8,038 bases of DNA from Chitinophagaceae bacterium (GCA_003136915.1 PLEB01000354.1:1-8038), one strand, 5' to 3'; shown: positions 1-6,985, counted from the first letter of the stretch. Numbers and translations are program-made. Notes: generated by a model from the sequence alone, not told the origin.

Positions 1-944
1 TCTGGCTTTCCATATTCGTCCGCCGGCATAAACTCCATGAATATGCCATGGTTGGTGAACAATAACATCCCATCTTCTCCGGGATAATCCTGGGCTGCAA
101 AAAACCCTTCGCTGGCATTGTACATTTCCAGGTAATTGATATCACCTCCGATCAATTTTGCGAACTGCTCCCGGTAAGGGGTAAACGAAACTCCCCCGTG
201 GATATAGAGCTCCAGGGATGGCCAGACGTCCTTCAGGCAATTTTTGCCTGTCATTTCCAGAATCCTTTTTATGAGCACCAAGGTCCAGGTAGGTACGCCG
301 GAAATGGACGTCACGTTTTCCTGGATCGTGTTATTGGCAAGCTTTTCAATCTTATCTTCCCATTCATCCAATAAGGCAATATGCAATTCCGGCGTGCGGA
401 TCCAATGGCTCCATAAAGGAGAATTTTGCAGCAACACCGCACTCAGGTCGCCATACTGCACTTCCTCGTTAAACTGATTAATGGTATGGCTTCCGCCGAT
501 CACAAGGCCCTTACCGGTAAGCAGATCAGAATCGGGATGGAACTGATAATACATGGTAAGAACATCTTTTGCGCCGAGGTAATGGCAGTCCTGCAGACTT
601 TCTTCACTCACCGGAATGAACTTACTTTTTTCGCTGGTTGTTCCGCTGCTCTTGGCAAACCAATTAATGGGCGTGTTCCATAGCAGGTTTTCCTCTCCCT
701 GCATGATCCGGTTGATGTATGGTTTTAAGTCGTCGTATTCATGAATGGGAACAGCTTGCTTGAATGCTTTGATGGAGAATAGCTTGGAGAAGCTGTATTT
801 GCGACCGATCTCGGTATATTGGGCAGCAGTTACGAGATCCTGCAATACTTCCCGTTGCACGGCAACCGGATCAAGCACCCACTGCTCGATTTGCCAGAGT
901 CGCATCCTGGCCAGGCGTGATATGGCCGGACTTAATAATTTCAC
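1..944 (-). CDS. GH3-family acyl-adenylate/amide synthetase, N-terminal 314 residues
   Basis: The reading frame is open from a GTG at 944 to the window edge, so the C-terminal part (roughly 190 residues if it has the usual length near 500) is missing. The translation is a clear bacterial GH3 protein. It has an N-terminal helix region with SPAISRLARMRLW at about residues 5-17, the nucleotide-binding motif SSGTTS at 99-104 followed by KSKFIP, YIHGGV at 247-252, and the acyl-adenylate motif YNASEG at 275-280. In plants, GH3 enzymes adenylate hormones such as jasmonate or auxin and join them to amino acids. The substrate of Bacteroidota homologues is unknown to me, so only the ATP-dependent acyl-activation chemistry is inferred. 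The GTG is chosen because an in-frame stop lies three codons upstream and the residues before the next Met (M14) look family-like. It lies 44 bp after lptB on the same strand, so co-transcription is likely. Confidence 0.9.
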   Translation of the reverse strand, partial: MKLLSPAISRLARMRLWQIEQWVLDPVAVQREVLQDLVTAAQYTEIGRKYSFSKLFSIKAFKQAVPIHEYDDLKPYINRIMQGEENLLWNTPINWFAKSSGTTSEKSKFIPVSEESLQDCHYLGAKDVLTMYYQFHPDSDLLTGKGLVIGGSHTINQFNEEVQYGDLSAVLLQNSPLWSHWIRTPELHIALLDEWEDKIEKLANNTIQENVTSISGVPTWTLVLIKRILEMTGKNCLKDVWPSLELYIHGGVSFTPYREQFAKLIGGDINYLEMYNASEGFFAAQDYPGEDGMLLFTNHGIFMEFMPADEYGKP

Positions 945-988
945 TTCAAAACTTTAAGAATTTTGTCAGGTTTAGTTAAGCGCAGGTC

Positions 989-1759
989 CTAAAGCACCGG
1001 TCTGGACGCTTCTTCATGAAGATAGTCTTTTCGCTTCAATTCAAAATTGCGACCAAGGTAAAGCCGCCGCACGTGTTCATCGGCAGCAAGTTCTTCGGCT
1101 GTTCCGTGCTTGAAGATCTTTCCTTCAATCAGCAGGTAGGCGCGGTCGCAGATTGAGAGTGTCTCATTTACATTATGATCAGTGATCAGGATGCCTATGT
1201 TTTTATATTTAAGTCTGGCTACGACCGCCTGGATATCTTCCACAGCTATGGGATCTACACCGGCAAAAGGCTCGTCCAGTAAAATAAATTTGGGATCCAC
1301 AACCAGTGCTCGGGCAATTTCCGTCCGCCTTCTTTCACCACCACTTAAGGAATCTCCGTTGTTTTTGCGAACATGGAGAAGGCCGAATTCATCCAGAAGC
1401 GCCTCCAGCTTTTCCCTCTGTTCCTTTTTAGGTAAGCCGGTCATTTCCAGGATTGCCCTCAGATTATCCTCTACTGAAAGTTTCCGGAAAACAGATGGTT
1501 CCTGCGGAAGGTATCCCAGCCCGAGCTGTGCCCTTTTATACATAGGCAGCCTGGTGATATCCTGTTCATCAAGATAAACCTGCCCTTCATCGGGTTTGAT
1601 TAAGCCAACCACCATGTAAAAAGTAGTTGTTTTGCCGGCACCGTTAGGTCCGAGTAACCCAACAATCTCTCCCTGTTTCACATTAACTGAAACATGATCC
1701 ACAACAGTTCGGTTACTGTAACTTTTTACCAGGTCTTTGGTATGGATCGTAAGACTCAA
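989..1759 (-). CDS. lptB: LptB, ATPase of the lipopolysaccharide exporter
   Basis: A 256-residue ABC ATPase that should sit on the cytoplasmic side of the inner membrane with LptF/LptG and power lipopolysaccharide extraction towards the Lpt bridge. All ATPase motifs are visible: Walker A GPNGAGKT at residues 37-44, Q-loop glutamine 86 in YLPQEPSVF, signature LSGGE at 138-142, Walker B FILLDEP at 158-164 with catalytic E163, D-loop around 167-170, and H-loop H195 in LITDHNV. The E163 and H195 numbers match those of E. coli LptB, which supports the chosen N-terminus. The start codon is TTG at 1759: no ATG lies between the upstream in-frame stop and the conserved region, and the protein then begins [14 protein letters not shown], close to family length. 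The C-terminal tail after about residue 240 is a little longer than in the shortest homologues. It is probably the first gene of a two-gene unit with the downstream GH3 gene. Confidence 0.95.
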   Translation of the reverse strand: MSLTIHTKDLVKSYSNRTVVDHVSVNVKQGEIVGLLGPNGAGKTTTFYMVVGLIKPDEGQVYLDEQDITRLPMYKRAQLGLGYLPQEPSVFRKLSVEDNLRAILEMTGLPKKEQREKLEALLDEFGLLHVRKNNGDSLSGGERRRTEIARALVVDPKFILLDEPFAGVDPIAVEDIQAVVARLKYKNIGILITDHNVNETLSICDRAYLLIEGKIFKHGTAEELAADEHVRRLYLGRNFELKRKDYLHEEASRPVL

Positions 1760-1776
1760 ATCAGGATGATTTTAAA

Positions 1777-1784
1777 CAAAAATA
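1777..1784 (-). promoter_or_regulatory. Candidate -7 promoter element for lptB
   Basis: On the minus strand this reads TATTTTTG, an exact fit to the Bacteroidota -7 consensus TAnnTTTG, and it ends 17 bp before the TTG start of lptB. I see no TTG at the expected -33 distance (19-21 bp further upstream), so the call rests on one half-site plus its position in a divergent intergenic gap. Confidence 0.4.
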
Positions 1785-1831
1785 CCGGAAGAAACCCGAA
1801 TAGGTTCATTTTAAAATAGTTTAACATCCGC

Positions 1832-1861
1832 TTGTGTTCTAGAGCTATTGAACTAAGTTTG
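1832..1861 (+). promoter_or_regulatory. Bacteroidota-type promoter for the metF-cbpA-cbpM operon
   Basis: A TTG at 1832-1834 is followed after 19 bp by TAAGTTTG at 1854-1861. This fits both halves of the Bacteroidota sigma factor consensus (TTG, 19-21 bp, TAnnTTTG). Transcription would start near 1868, leaving a leader of about 28 nt before the metF ATG. It is the best promoter match in the window. Confidence 0.65.
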
Positions 1862-1895
1862 CAATCCATAAAATATACCGTTCCGGGCATTTCTG

Positions 1896-2849
1896 ATGAA
1901 GGTTATTGAACACATCCAGCAGGCAAAAGAAACCATAGTCTCCTTTGAAATTCTCCCGCCTCTGAAGGGCAAGACCATCAGCTCAATTTACGATCACCTT
2001 GATCCGCTGATGGAATTCAAACCTGCATTTATCAATGTAACCTACCACCGGAGCGAAACCATGTTCAAGAAAAGATCCGATGGCAGTTTTGAAAAAGTGG
2101 AAGTGAGAAAACGGCCCGGTACCGTAGGTATTTGTGCTGCCATCATGAATCATTACCAGATTGATGCCGTTCCCCATTTGATTTGCGGTGGTTTCGGAAA
2201 ACGGGAAACGGAAGATGCGCTGATTGACCTGCATTTTCTGGGCATTGACAATGTACTGGTATTGCGGGGGGATGCCGCCCGAAATGAAGCTTCTTTTAAT
2301 CCTGAGCCAGGCGGAAACCTGTATGCCATCGATTTGTTGAAGCAGGTCGTGGGCCTCAACCATGGCCTGTATCTTGAAGAAGATATTCTGAATGGCAGCA
2401 AGACTAATTTCTGTATCGGGGTTGCAGGCTATCCGGAAAAACATTTTGAATCTCCTAACCTCGCAACCGACCTGATGAACCTCAAGGCCAAAGTGGATGC
2501 AGGTGCAGAATACATCACGACGCAAATGTTTTTCGATAATAAAAAATATTTCGACTTCGTGAAAGCTTGCCGGGAAAATGCGATCGAGGTTCCGATCATT
2601 CCCGGACTCAAACCCATTACCAGCAAGAAACAGTTAAGTATGCTGCCCAAGGTTTTTCATGTTGATATTCCGGCTGATCTGTCAAATGCTGTCATGAAAT
2701 GCAAGACGGATGAAGAGGTTGAAAAGACCGGAACCGAATGGCTGATTCAGCAATGTCTGGAACTGAAAAAGGCCGGGGTGCCCGTTTTGCATTATTATAC
2801 CCTGGGAAAACCAAAAGTGATCTGGAATGTTGTCAAAGAACTAGTATAA
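1896..2849 (+). CDS. metF: 5,10-methylenetetrahydrofolate reductase
   Basis: A 317-residue FAD-dependent TIM-barrel enzyme that reduces 5,10-methylene-THF to 5-methyl-THF, the methyl donor for methionine synthase. Visible family marks are FEILPP at residues 17-22 (E18 matches the catalytic Glu of E. coli MetF FEFFPP), LRGD at 123-126, GYPEKH at 178-183, TQMFFD at 209-214 (Q210 in the folate site), PIIPGLKP at 233-240 and the C-terminal HYYTLGKP near 299-306. The length suits a bacterial single-domain enzyme without the eukaryotic AdoMet-binding regulatory domain. The ATG at 1896 puts FEILPP at a normal distance from the N-terminus. No Shine-Dalgarno sequence is evident, as is common in this phylum. 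It is the first gene of a compact operon; cbpA starts 7 bp after its stop. No metH or other methionine gene is adjacent in this window. Confidence 0.95.
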   Translation: MKVIEHIQQAKETIVSFEILPPLKGKTISSIYDHLDPLMEFKPAFINVTYHRSETMFKKRSDGSFEKVEVRKRPGTVGICAAIMNHYQIDAVPHLICGGFGKRETEDALIDLHFLGIDNVLVLRGDAARNEASFNPEPGGNLYAIDLLKQVVGLNHGLYLEEDILNGSKTNFCIGVAGYPEKHFESPNLATDLMNLKAKVDAGAEYITTQMFFDNKKYFDFVKACRENAIEVPIIPGLKPITSKKQLSMLPKVFHVDIPADLSNAVMKCKTDEEVEKTGTEWLIQQCLELKKAGVPVLHYYTLGKPKVIWNVVKELV

Positions 2850-2856
2850 ACAGCGC

Positions 2857-3735
2857 ATGGCTTTTACCGATTATTATAAGATATTGGAAGTTCCAAAGGA
2901 TGCATCTCCCGAGGATATAAAAAAAGCTTACCGGAAGCTGGCGAGAAAATACCATCCCGATCTCAATCCGAAAGATAAGGAAGCAAATAAAAGATTCCAG
3001 TTCATCAACGAAGCGAACGAAGTACTGAGCGATCCGGAGAAGAGAAAAAAATATGACAAATACGGGGAAGACTGGGCCCATGCCGATCAGTTTGAAAAAG
3101 CCCGCGAGTCCCAGAGATCAACCCGTCAGCAGACCGAAGATCCATTTGCCGGAGATTTTGGTTCTGGGGAATATTCGGATTTTTTTGAGCAGATGTTTGG
3201 TGCAGGCTCCCGAACCCGTTCTGCGAAATTCAGGGGCCAGGATTATCAGGCTGAACTTCACTTATCCCTGCGTGATGCAGCCAGGACACATCAGCAAACC
3301 TTAACCGTTAATGGCAAAAATATACGGATCACCATACCCGCCGGAGTGGAAGACGGTCAGGTGATCAAGCTCAAGGATCATGGAGGACCAGGCGCAAACG
3401 GAGGCCCCAACGGAGACCTGTACATCACATTCGTGGTTGAACCTGATCCTGTTTTTAAAAGATCGGGGAATGATCTTTACACGACGATACCACTGGACTT
3501 TTATACAGCGGTGCTTGGCGGTGACGTAATGGTTGAAACGCTGGATGGAAAAATCAAGCTGAAAGTAAAGGCCGAAACCCAGAACGGAACCAGGACCCGG
3601 CTGAAAGGCAAAGGATTTCCAATATATAAAAAGGAGGGATCGGGGGATCTGTATATAACCTATAATATTTTAATTCCACAGAACCTTACCCACAAACAAA
3701 AGGAATTGTTTACCGAACTTTCGAAATTGAAATAA
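2857..3735 (+). CDS. cbpA: CbpA-like class B J-domain co-chaperone
   Basis: A 292-residue DnaJ-family protein that should stimulate the ATPase of DnaK (Hsp70) and deliver substrates to it in the cytoplasm. The J domain spans residues 4-70 with the essential HPD at 33-35 (KYHPDLNP) and closing KKYDKYG. A linker at about 71-127 contains phenylalanine/glycine patches ([19 protein letters not shown]). Two C-terminal beta domains follow: about 128-205, including the [14 protein letters not shown] stretch, and about 206-285, including [27 protein letters not shown]. There are no cysteines and no CxxCxGxG zinc-finger repeats, so it is not canonical DnaJ but the CbpA/DnaJB type. The adjacent cbpM gene supports the CbpA assignment. 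E. coli CbpA also binds curved DNA; whether this one does is not visible. ATG at 2857, 7 bp after the metF stop. Confidence 0.93.
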   Translation: MAFTDYYKILEVPKDASPEDIKKAYRKLARKYHPDLNPKDKEANKRFQFINEANEVLSDPEKRKKYDKYGEDWAHADQFEKARESQRSTRQQTEDPFAGDFGSGEYSDFFEQMFGAGSRTRSAKFRGQDYQAELHLSLRDAARTHQQTLTVNGKNIRITIPAGVEDGQVIKLKDHGGPGANGGPNGDLYITFVVEPDPVFKRSGNDLYTTIPLDFYTAVLGGDVMVETLDGKIKLKVKAETQNGTRTRLKGKGFPIYKKEGSGDLYITYNILIPQNLTHKQKELFTELSKLK

Positions 3736-3741
3736 ACCGGG

Positions 3742-4032
3742 ATGTCTGATCAGGAAAACATATCGATTGAAACATACTGTTCGTATTATAACATCGAACA
3801 AGGATTCATCCAGTCCCTGGAAGAATATGGATTGATCATCATCCGGTACCAGGAATCGGGAGCCTTTATCCAGAAAGAAGACGTTCCACAACTGGAACGA
3901 TTCAGCAGGATGTATTATGAACTGAACATCAACGTAGAGGGAATAGATGCCCTGCGGAATCTGCTGGAAAAGATTAAAAACCTTCAGAATGAAAAAGAAG
4001 CGCTGAAGGCAAGGCTAAAAATTTATGAATAG
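3742..4032 (+). CDS. cbpM: Chaperone modulator CbpM
   Basis: A 96-residue protein that matches CbpM in size and pattern. In E. coli, CbpM binds the J domain of CbpA and inhibits both its co-chaperone and DNA-binding activities. The N-terminal part resembles a MerR-like helix-turn-helix (IETYCSYYNIEQGFIQSL at residues 9-26, then EEYGLI). It continues with the typical LERFSRMYYELNINVEGIDALRNLL segment, which starts at 51, and a charged helix, probably coiled coil, at about 71-94. Its start lies 6 bp after the cbpA stop, so the two are made from one message. It is more diverged than CbpA, but the position and the NINVEGI signature make the call firm. The ATG at 3742 is the only reasonable start. 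Confidence 0.85.
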   Translation: MSDQENISIETYCSYYNIEQGFIQSLEEYGLIIIRYQESGAFIQKEDVPQLERFSRMYYELNINVEGIDALRNLLEKIKNLQNEKEALKARLKIYE

Positions 4033-4043
4033 TATTTACCAGG

Positions 4044-4499
4044 TTATTTGGCTGCCAATATTTCCTTTACGGTAGCACTGATTGTTTTACCGTCTGCCTT
4101 ACCAGCAAGTTGCTTCGTTGCCGCAGCCATTACCTTACCCATATCGGCGGGTGAACTGGCCCCGGTTTCCGTGATTATTTTCTGCAAAATGGTTTTCAGT
4201 TCCACACCGGAAATCTGTTTCGGGAGAAATTTTTCAATTACGGAAATCTCCTCTTCTTCTTTTTGCGCAAGATCTTTTCTTTGCTGCGACTGATAGATTT
4301 CCAGAGAATCTTTTCTTTGCTTGATCAGCTTCTGCAATAATTTAATCTCGTCTTCTTCCTTAATTTCACCTCCGGCGCCCTCAGCCGTTTTAGCAAGAAT
4401 GATCGCCGCTTTAATAGCACGCAGCGAACGGAGCGATTTTTCATCCTTTGCCAGCATGGCTGTTTTGAGGTCGGCCATTACCTTTTGTTCGAGGCTCAT
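4044..4499 (-). CDS. yqeY: GatB/YqeY domain-containing protein
   Basis: A 151-residue soluble helical protein covering the full YqeY family. Visible hallmarks are MLAKDEKSLRSLRAIKAAI at residues 15-33, LIKQRKDSLEIYQSQQRKDL at 58-77, EEEEISVIEKFLPKQIS at 81-97, and the C-terminal DMGKVMAAATKQLAGKADGK at 119-138. The domain is shared with the tail of GatB, the tRNA-dependent amidotransferase subunit, where it contacts tRNA. The role of stand-alone YqeY is not established, and a tRNA-related function is only inference. The ATG at 4499 lies 9 bp after the gldC stop, so the two are probably co-transcribed. Its 3' end faces cbpM across 11 bp. Confidence 0.92.
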   Translation of the reverse strand: MSLEQKVMADLKTAMLAKDEKSLRSLRAIKAAIILAKTAEGAGGEIKEEDEIKLLQKLIKQRKDSLEIYQSQQRKDLAQKEEEEISVIEKFLPKQISGVELKTILQKIITETGASSPADMGKVMAAATKQLAGKADGKTISATVKEILAAK

Positions 4500-4508
4500 A
4501 TTAAAAAT

Positions 4509-4856
4509 TTATATTTTATTATCCTTTAGTTGCCTTGCCCTGGATTTGTTAAAGAGACTGCTTGCAAAGGTCTTGATCTCCAAAGCCAGATCCTTGTATT
4601 GGGTTGCCTTTTCATAGGTATCTGCCATGGTTACCAGGGTTTGATAAAAAAAATCCTCCATTTCATCAACCATCATATCCTTGGTCCACAGGTCAATCCG
4701 GAGGGCAGCCTTATCCTGCCCATCCCAGAGGGAAAGCAGGAAAGCTTTGGCTTTTCGCGTATTTTCCGCAGAAGTATCGGTGGCTTTCCACTTAATCTCC
4801 TCAGGTATCTTGTTGTCATCTAACGTGATATCTATTTGGATGGAAGATTGTTTCAT
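4509..4856 (-). CDS. gldC: Gliding motility protein GldC
   Basis: A 115-residue protein without a signal peptide or membrane segment, so it should be cytoplasmic. It matches GldC through ITLDDNKIPEEIKWKATD at residues 10-27, AKAFLLSLWDG at 36-46, and the strongly conserved LRIDLWTKDMMVDEMEDFF at 52-70 followed by YQTLVTMADTYEKAT. In Flavobacterium johnsoniae, GldC is needed for efficient gliding and is encoded next to the lipoprotein gene gldB. Here gldB is not adjacent; gldC instead heads a pair with yqeY. The basic C-terminal end (NKSRARQLKDNK) is probably not conserved. GldC occurs widely in Bacteroidota, including species not known to glide, so motility of this organism cannot be concluded. 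The ATG at 4856 gives the family-typical length. Confidence 0.9.
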   Translation of the reverse strand: MKQSSIQIDITLDDNKIPEEIKWKATDTSAENTRKAKAFLLSLWDGQDKAALRIDLWTKDMMVDEMEDFFYQTLVTMADTYEKATQYKDLALEIKTFASSLFNKSRARQLKDNKI

Positions 4857-5001
4857 TATTTGGAATTAAGGGCTTCATGATTCGTAAAAATGGCTCATAT
4901 TTCAGGCGAAGTTAAAGGGAAATCCGGGGTATTGTTTCAAACATTCAGCTGCGAAAGGGGACAAAGAGGGGATCCGGGTATCGCGTACTTTTACGCTGGC
5001 A

Positions 5002-5033
5002 TTGCTGGAGATTCTTGAATAGTTTTACAGTTG
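5002..5033 (+). promoter_or_regulatory. Candidate promoter for the T9SS cargo gene
   Basis: A TTG at 5002-5004 is followed after 21 bp by TACAGTTG at 5026-5033, one mismatch from the TAnnTTTG consensus. A start near 5040 would place the whole 8-bp tandem repeat in the 5' untranslated leader. The fit is weaker than at metF, so this is a candidate only. Confidence 0.4.
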
Positions 5034-5041
5034 GTTCGTTT

Positions 5042-5073
5042 TCCGTCAATCCGTCAATCCGTCAATCCGTCAT
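5042..5073. repeat. 8-bp tandem repeat, four units, just upstream of the T9SS cargo gene
   Basis: Three perfect copies of TCCGTCAA (5042-5049, 5050-5057, 5058-5065) are followed by a fourth ending in T (5066-5073), and the array stops 14 bp before the ATG at 5088. The unit is not a multiple of three, so slippage would shift any frame running through it. The same 10-mer, TCAATCCGTC, occurs again at 5143-5152 inside the signal-peptide codons. Confidence 0.9.
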
Positions 5074-5087
5074 CAAAATCCGTGTCT

Positions 5088-6266
5088 ATGAAACACTTTT
5101 ACCTCCGGGGCTTTGTGCTTTTGGCATTCATAGCCTTTTTCTTCAATCCGTCTTATTCTCAATGTCTCTGTACCGGCGGAATACCGGCAACCGCTATTGA
5201 TCAAACCGTCACGATTGCTCCAACAAAAATCAGTACATTAATTTTTACATTTCAGCAGTTCAATCCTGCGATCGGGAACCTGAGTTGCGTTACCCTGCAC
5301 GACACCATCACCGGTAATTCAACTACTGGTGCGATAAATACAGGGCCTGACAGCACCGCGTTTCTCTTTCAGCTAACGCTCACCAACAAGGTAAGCGGGC
5401 CGGGGATAAGCATCACGCATGTGTACAATAGCATACATGGTTATGACACCCTGGCTCCGTACGGGGATCCCACCGATACCATAACTTATGGGCCTGAAAA
5501 CATCATTACCAATCCAAATGGGGTTGGCTCAACCGGAGGTAATGCAGCCTATCTGGGATTGGGCACGGTGAATTTTTCCTATTTGGTAAACGGAGGCATG
5601 ATCACGCTTGACGGAGGATCTAACTACAGGTCAGCCGTAACCACCGTTATCGGAGGTATCTTGCATCTTACCTATTACTGGTGTGCGACAACACCGCTTG
5701 GATCTACGATAACTAATTTTTCAGCGTTCAAAAATAATGGTATGATTTCCCTGCAATGGCTCGCAACAAATGATCAGAGCGGGATAACCTATTCTGTCCA
5801 ATACAGCAAGGACGGCGAAGGCTGGGCAAGCGCAGCAACCCTGCCTGCCGGATCAGCTCCGGCTGGTACCGTCGGACAATACCAGTATCAATTCCATCCC
5901 GGCGCAAATGATGCAGGTCAGATTTATTTCCGGATAGAAAGATTGGATCCGGAAGGAAATATCAGCTATTCTATAATAAAAGTGGTTAACCTGGAACAGG
6001 CAGACCAGCCCCCGGGTATCCAGGTCTATCCGAACCCGGTAAGTAGCAACGTGACCATTCAATTTGACGAACACCAAACCGGTACTTTTAATCTGGAACT
6101 TATCAGTACCACGGGTCAGATCATTCAGAAAAAAGTAGTTCAGATGGCTGATAACAGCATGGCGAATATGGAACTGGTCAATCATCCGGCCAGGGGAATC
6201 TATTTTCTCAGGGCCCAGGATATCGGTAACAACCGCCAGTTCCTGACCAAGGTAATCGTGAACTGA
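5088..6266 (+). CDS. Secreted T9SS cargo protein with probable choice-of-anchor E domain
   Basis: A 392-residue protein predicted to cross the inner membrane by Sec and the outer membrane by the type IX system. The start at ATG 5088 gives a clean signal peptide: MKHFYLR, a hydrophobic stretch to about residue 19, and cleavage after PSYS so that the mature chain begins QCLC. Q precedes the Cys, so it is not a lipobox. Residues ~29-207 are beta-rich (FQQFNPAIGNLSCVTLH, YLGLGTVNFSYLVNGG) and resemble the choice-of-anchor E surface domain; that match is from memory and moderate. Residues ~208-305 form a fibronectin-like module common before sorting signals (ITNFSAFKNNGMISLQW, FRIERLDPEGNISYS). 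Residues ~311-392 are a type A sorting domain (VYPNPVSSNVTIQF, GIYFLRA, final KVIVN). Cysteines 26, 28, 67 and 199 could form disulfides. No catalytic motif is seen; the role may be structural or adhesive. Confidence 0.85.
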   Translation: MKHFYLRGFVLLAFIAFFFNPSYSQCLCTGGIPATAIDQTVTIAPTKISTLIFTFQQFNPAIGNLSCVTLHDTITGNSTTGAINTGPDSTAFLFQLTLTNKVSGPGISITHVYNSIHGYDTLAPYGDPTDTITYGPENIITNPNGVGSTGGNAAYLGLGTVNFSYLVNGGMITLDGGSNYRSAVTTVIGGILHLTYYWCATTPLGSTITNFSAFKNNGMISLQWLATNDQSGITYSVQYSKDGEGWASAATLPAGSAPAGTVGQYQYQFHPGANDAGQIYFRIERLDPEGNISYSIIKVVNLEQADQPPGIQVYPNPVSSNVTIQFDEHQTGTFNLELISTTGQIIQKKVVQMADNSMANMELVNHPARGIYFLRAQDIGNNRQFLTKVIVN

Positions 6267-6277
6267 TTTATTTTTCG

Positions 6278-6285
6278 TAGGTTTG
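6278..6285 (+). promoter_or_regulatory. Candidate -7 promoter element for DUF4290-murA
   Basis: TAGGTTTG matches the Bacteroidota -7 consensus exactly and lies 22 bp before the DUF4290 ATG, in the only gap between the T9SS gene and this pair. The -33 side is poor: only a GTG at 6258-6260, 17 bp away. The leader would be about 15 nt. Confidence 0.45.
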
Positions 6286-6307
6286 CAAGCTTAAAGCCCT
6301 ATAAATA

Positions 6308-6985
6308 ATGGAATATAATACAACGCGTAATCACCTGATTATGCGGGAATACGGCCGCCATATCCAGCGGATGATCGAATACCTGCTTACCATCGAAGAC
6401 CGGGAAGTGCGGGAAAGAAATGCACAGGTGGTAATTGAACTGATGGGATTTCTAAATCCGCACCTGAAAAATGTAGAAGATTTCAGGCATAAATTATGGG
6501 ACCATCTTTTTCTAATCTCTGATTTCAAACTGGAGGTTTCTTCTCCTTATCCTATTCCAACCCGCGAAACCCTGCGGCCGAAATCAGATGCACTGCCTTA
6601 TCCGAAAAGATATCCGAAGCACGCGCATCTTGGGAAGAACCTCGAATTGATTATTCAGAAAGCTCTTCAGGAAGAAAATCCTGATAAGAAAAACGGACTC
6701 GCCAATGCCATTGCTTATTACATGAAGCTGGCTTATAATAACTGGCATAAGGAAACGGTGCATGACGATGCCATTCAGGGTGAGTTAAGCGCCATTACTG
6801 ACGGCCAGCTGGAATTTACCAATACACCTTTTGTAAGGAGTTTCAGACCTAACGAAAATCGTGAACGCAGCAGTAACGGATACGGTGACTATCGCAATAA
6901 ACGCAATCAAAAATTTCAGCGCAATAACAACAATAACAACCGGAATAACGACCGCGGAGGTAAATTCAAAAAGAAAAGATATTGA
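6308..6985 (+). CDS. DUF4290 family protein with basic Asn-rich tail
   Basis: A 225-residue protein of a Bacteroidota-specific family of unknown function that commonly precedes murA. The conserved body covers residues 1 to about 175: MEYNTTRNHLIMREYGRHIQ at 1-20, a helical RNAQVVIELMGFLNPHLKNV segment starting at 37, FRHKLWDHLFLIS at 59-71, and NGLANAIAYYMKLAYNNWHK at 129-148. There is no signal peptide or membrane segment, so it should be cytoplasmic. The last 50 residues are low complexity and strongly basic, with a run of six asparagines (206-211), RGG and a final KKKRY. Such tails often bind RNA or other polyanions; here this is inference only. The stop codon touches the murA ATG directly, so translation is probably coupled. 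The function is not known, but the gene order suggests a role linked to peptidoglycan synthesis or its control. Confidence 0.88.
   Translation: MEYNTTRNHLIMREYGRHIQRMIEYLLTIEDREVRERNAQVVIELMGFLNPHLKNVEDFRHKLWDHLFLISDFKLEVSSPYPIPTRETLRPKSDALPYPKRYPKHAHLGKNLELIIQKALQEENPDKKNGLANAIAYYMKLAYNNWHKETVHDDAIQGELSAITDGQLEFTNTPFVRSFRPNENRERSSNGYGDYRNKRNQKFQRNNNNNNRNNDRGGKFKKKRY

Larger units (their letters stand above)
4857..5087. other. Divergent intergenic region between gldC and the T9SS cargo gene
   Basis: These 231 bp carry no convincing gene. On the minus strand, AATGTTTG (4938-4945) is one base off the TAnnTTTG consensus and could serve gldC with a leader of about 80 nt. It overlaps a small inverted repeat, TGTTT-C-AAACA (4933-4943). 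Two imperfect direct copies, ATCCGGGGTAT (4922-4932) and ATCCGGGTAT (4972-4981), lie 50 bp apart. A plus-strand promoter candidate and an 8-bp tandem repeat occupy the right part and are listed separately. None of these motifs has a known regulator that I can name. Confidence 0.5.

Noticed and set aside
244..957. Three plus-strand open frames in the first kilobase
   Set aside because: They overlap the minus-strand GH3 frame, which translates with all family motifs intact; the plus-strand products resemble nothing.
1808..1817. The 10-bp palindrome ATTTTAAAAT between lptB and metF as an operator
   Set aside because: It is pure A/T in an A/T-rich gap, so such a palindrome is expected by chance, and no second copy is seen.
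1983..2525. A 180-codon open frame antisense to metF
   Set aside because: It lies wholly inside a well-conserved metF frame, has no family features and no start context; it is a shadow frame.
3742..4032. CbpM as a MerR-type transcription factor
   Set aside because: The helix-turn-helix-like start is a known feature of CbpM, and the gene directly follows cbpA with the NINVEGI signature; a modulator role fits better.
5031..5087. A longer start for the T9SS cargo at TTG 5031, adding 19 residues through the 8-bp repeat
   Set aside because: The extension would put polar repeat-encoded residues before a clean signal peptide that begins at ATG 5088, so the shorter form is far more likely.
6920..6945. 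A repeat array or CRISPR-like element in the AAC/AAT-rich stretch
   Set aside because: It is codon repetition encoding the Asn-rich tail of the DUF4290 protein; there are no spaced repeats.
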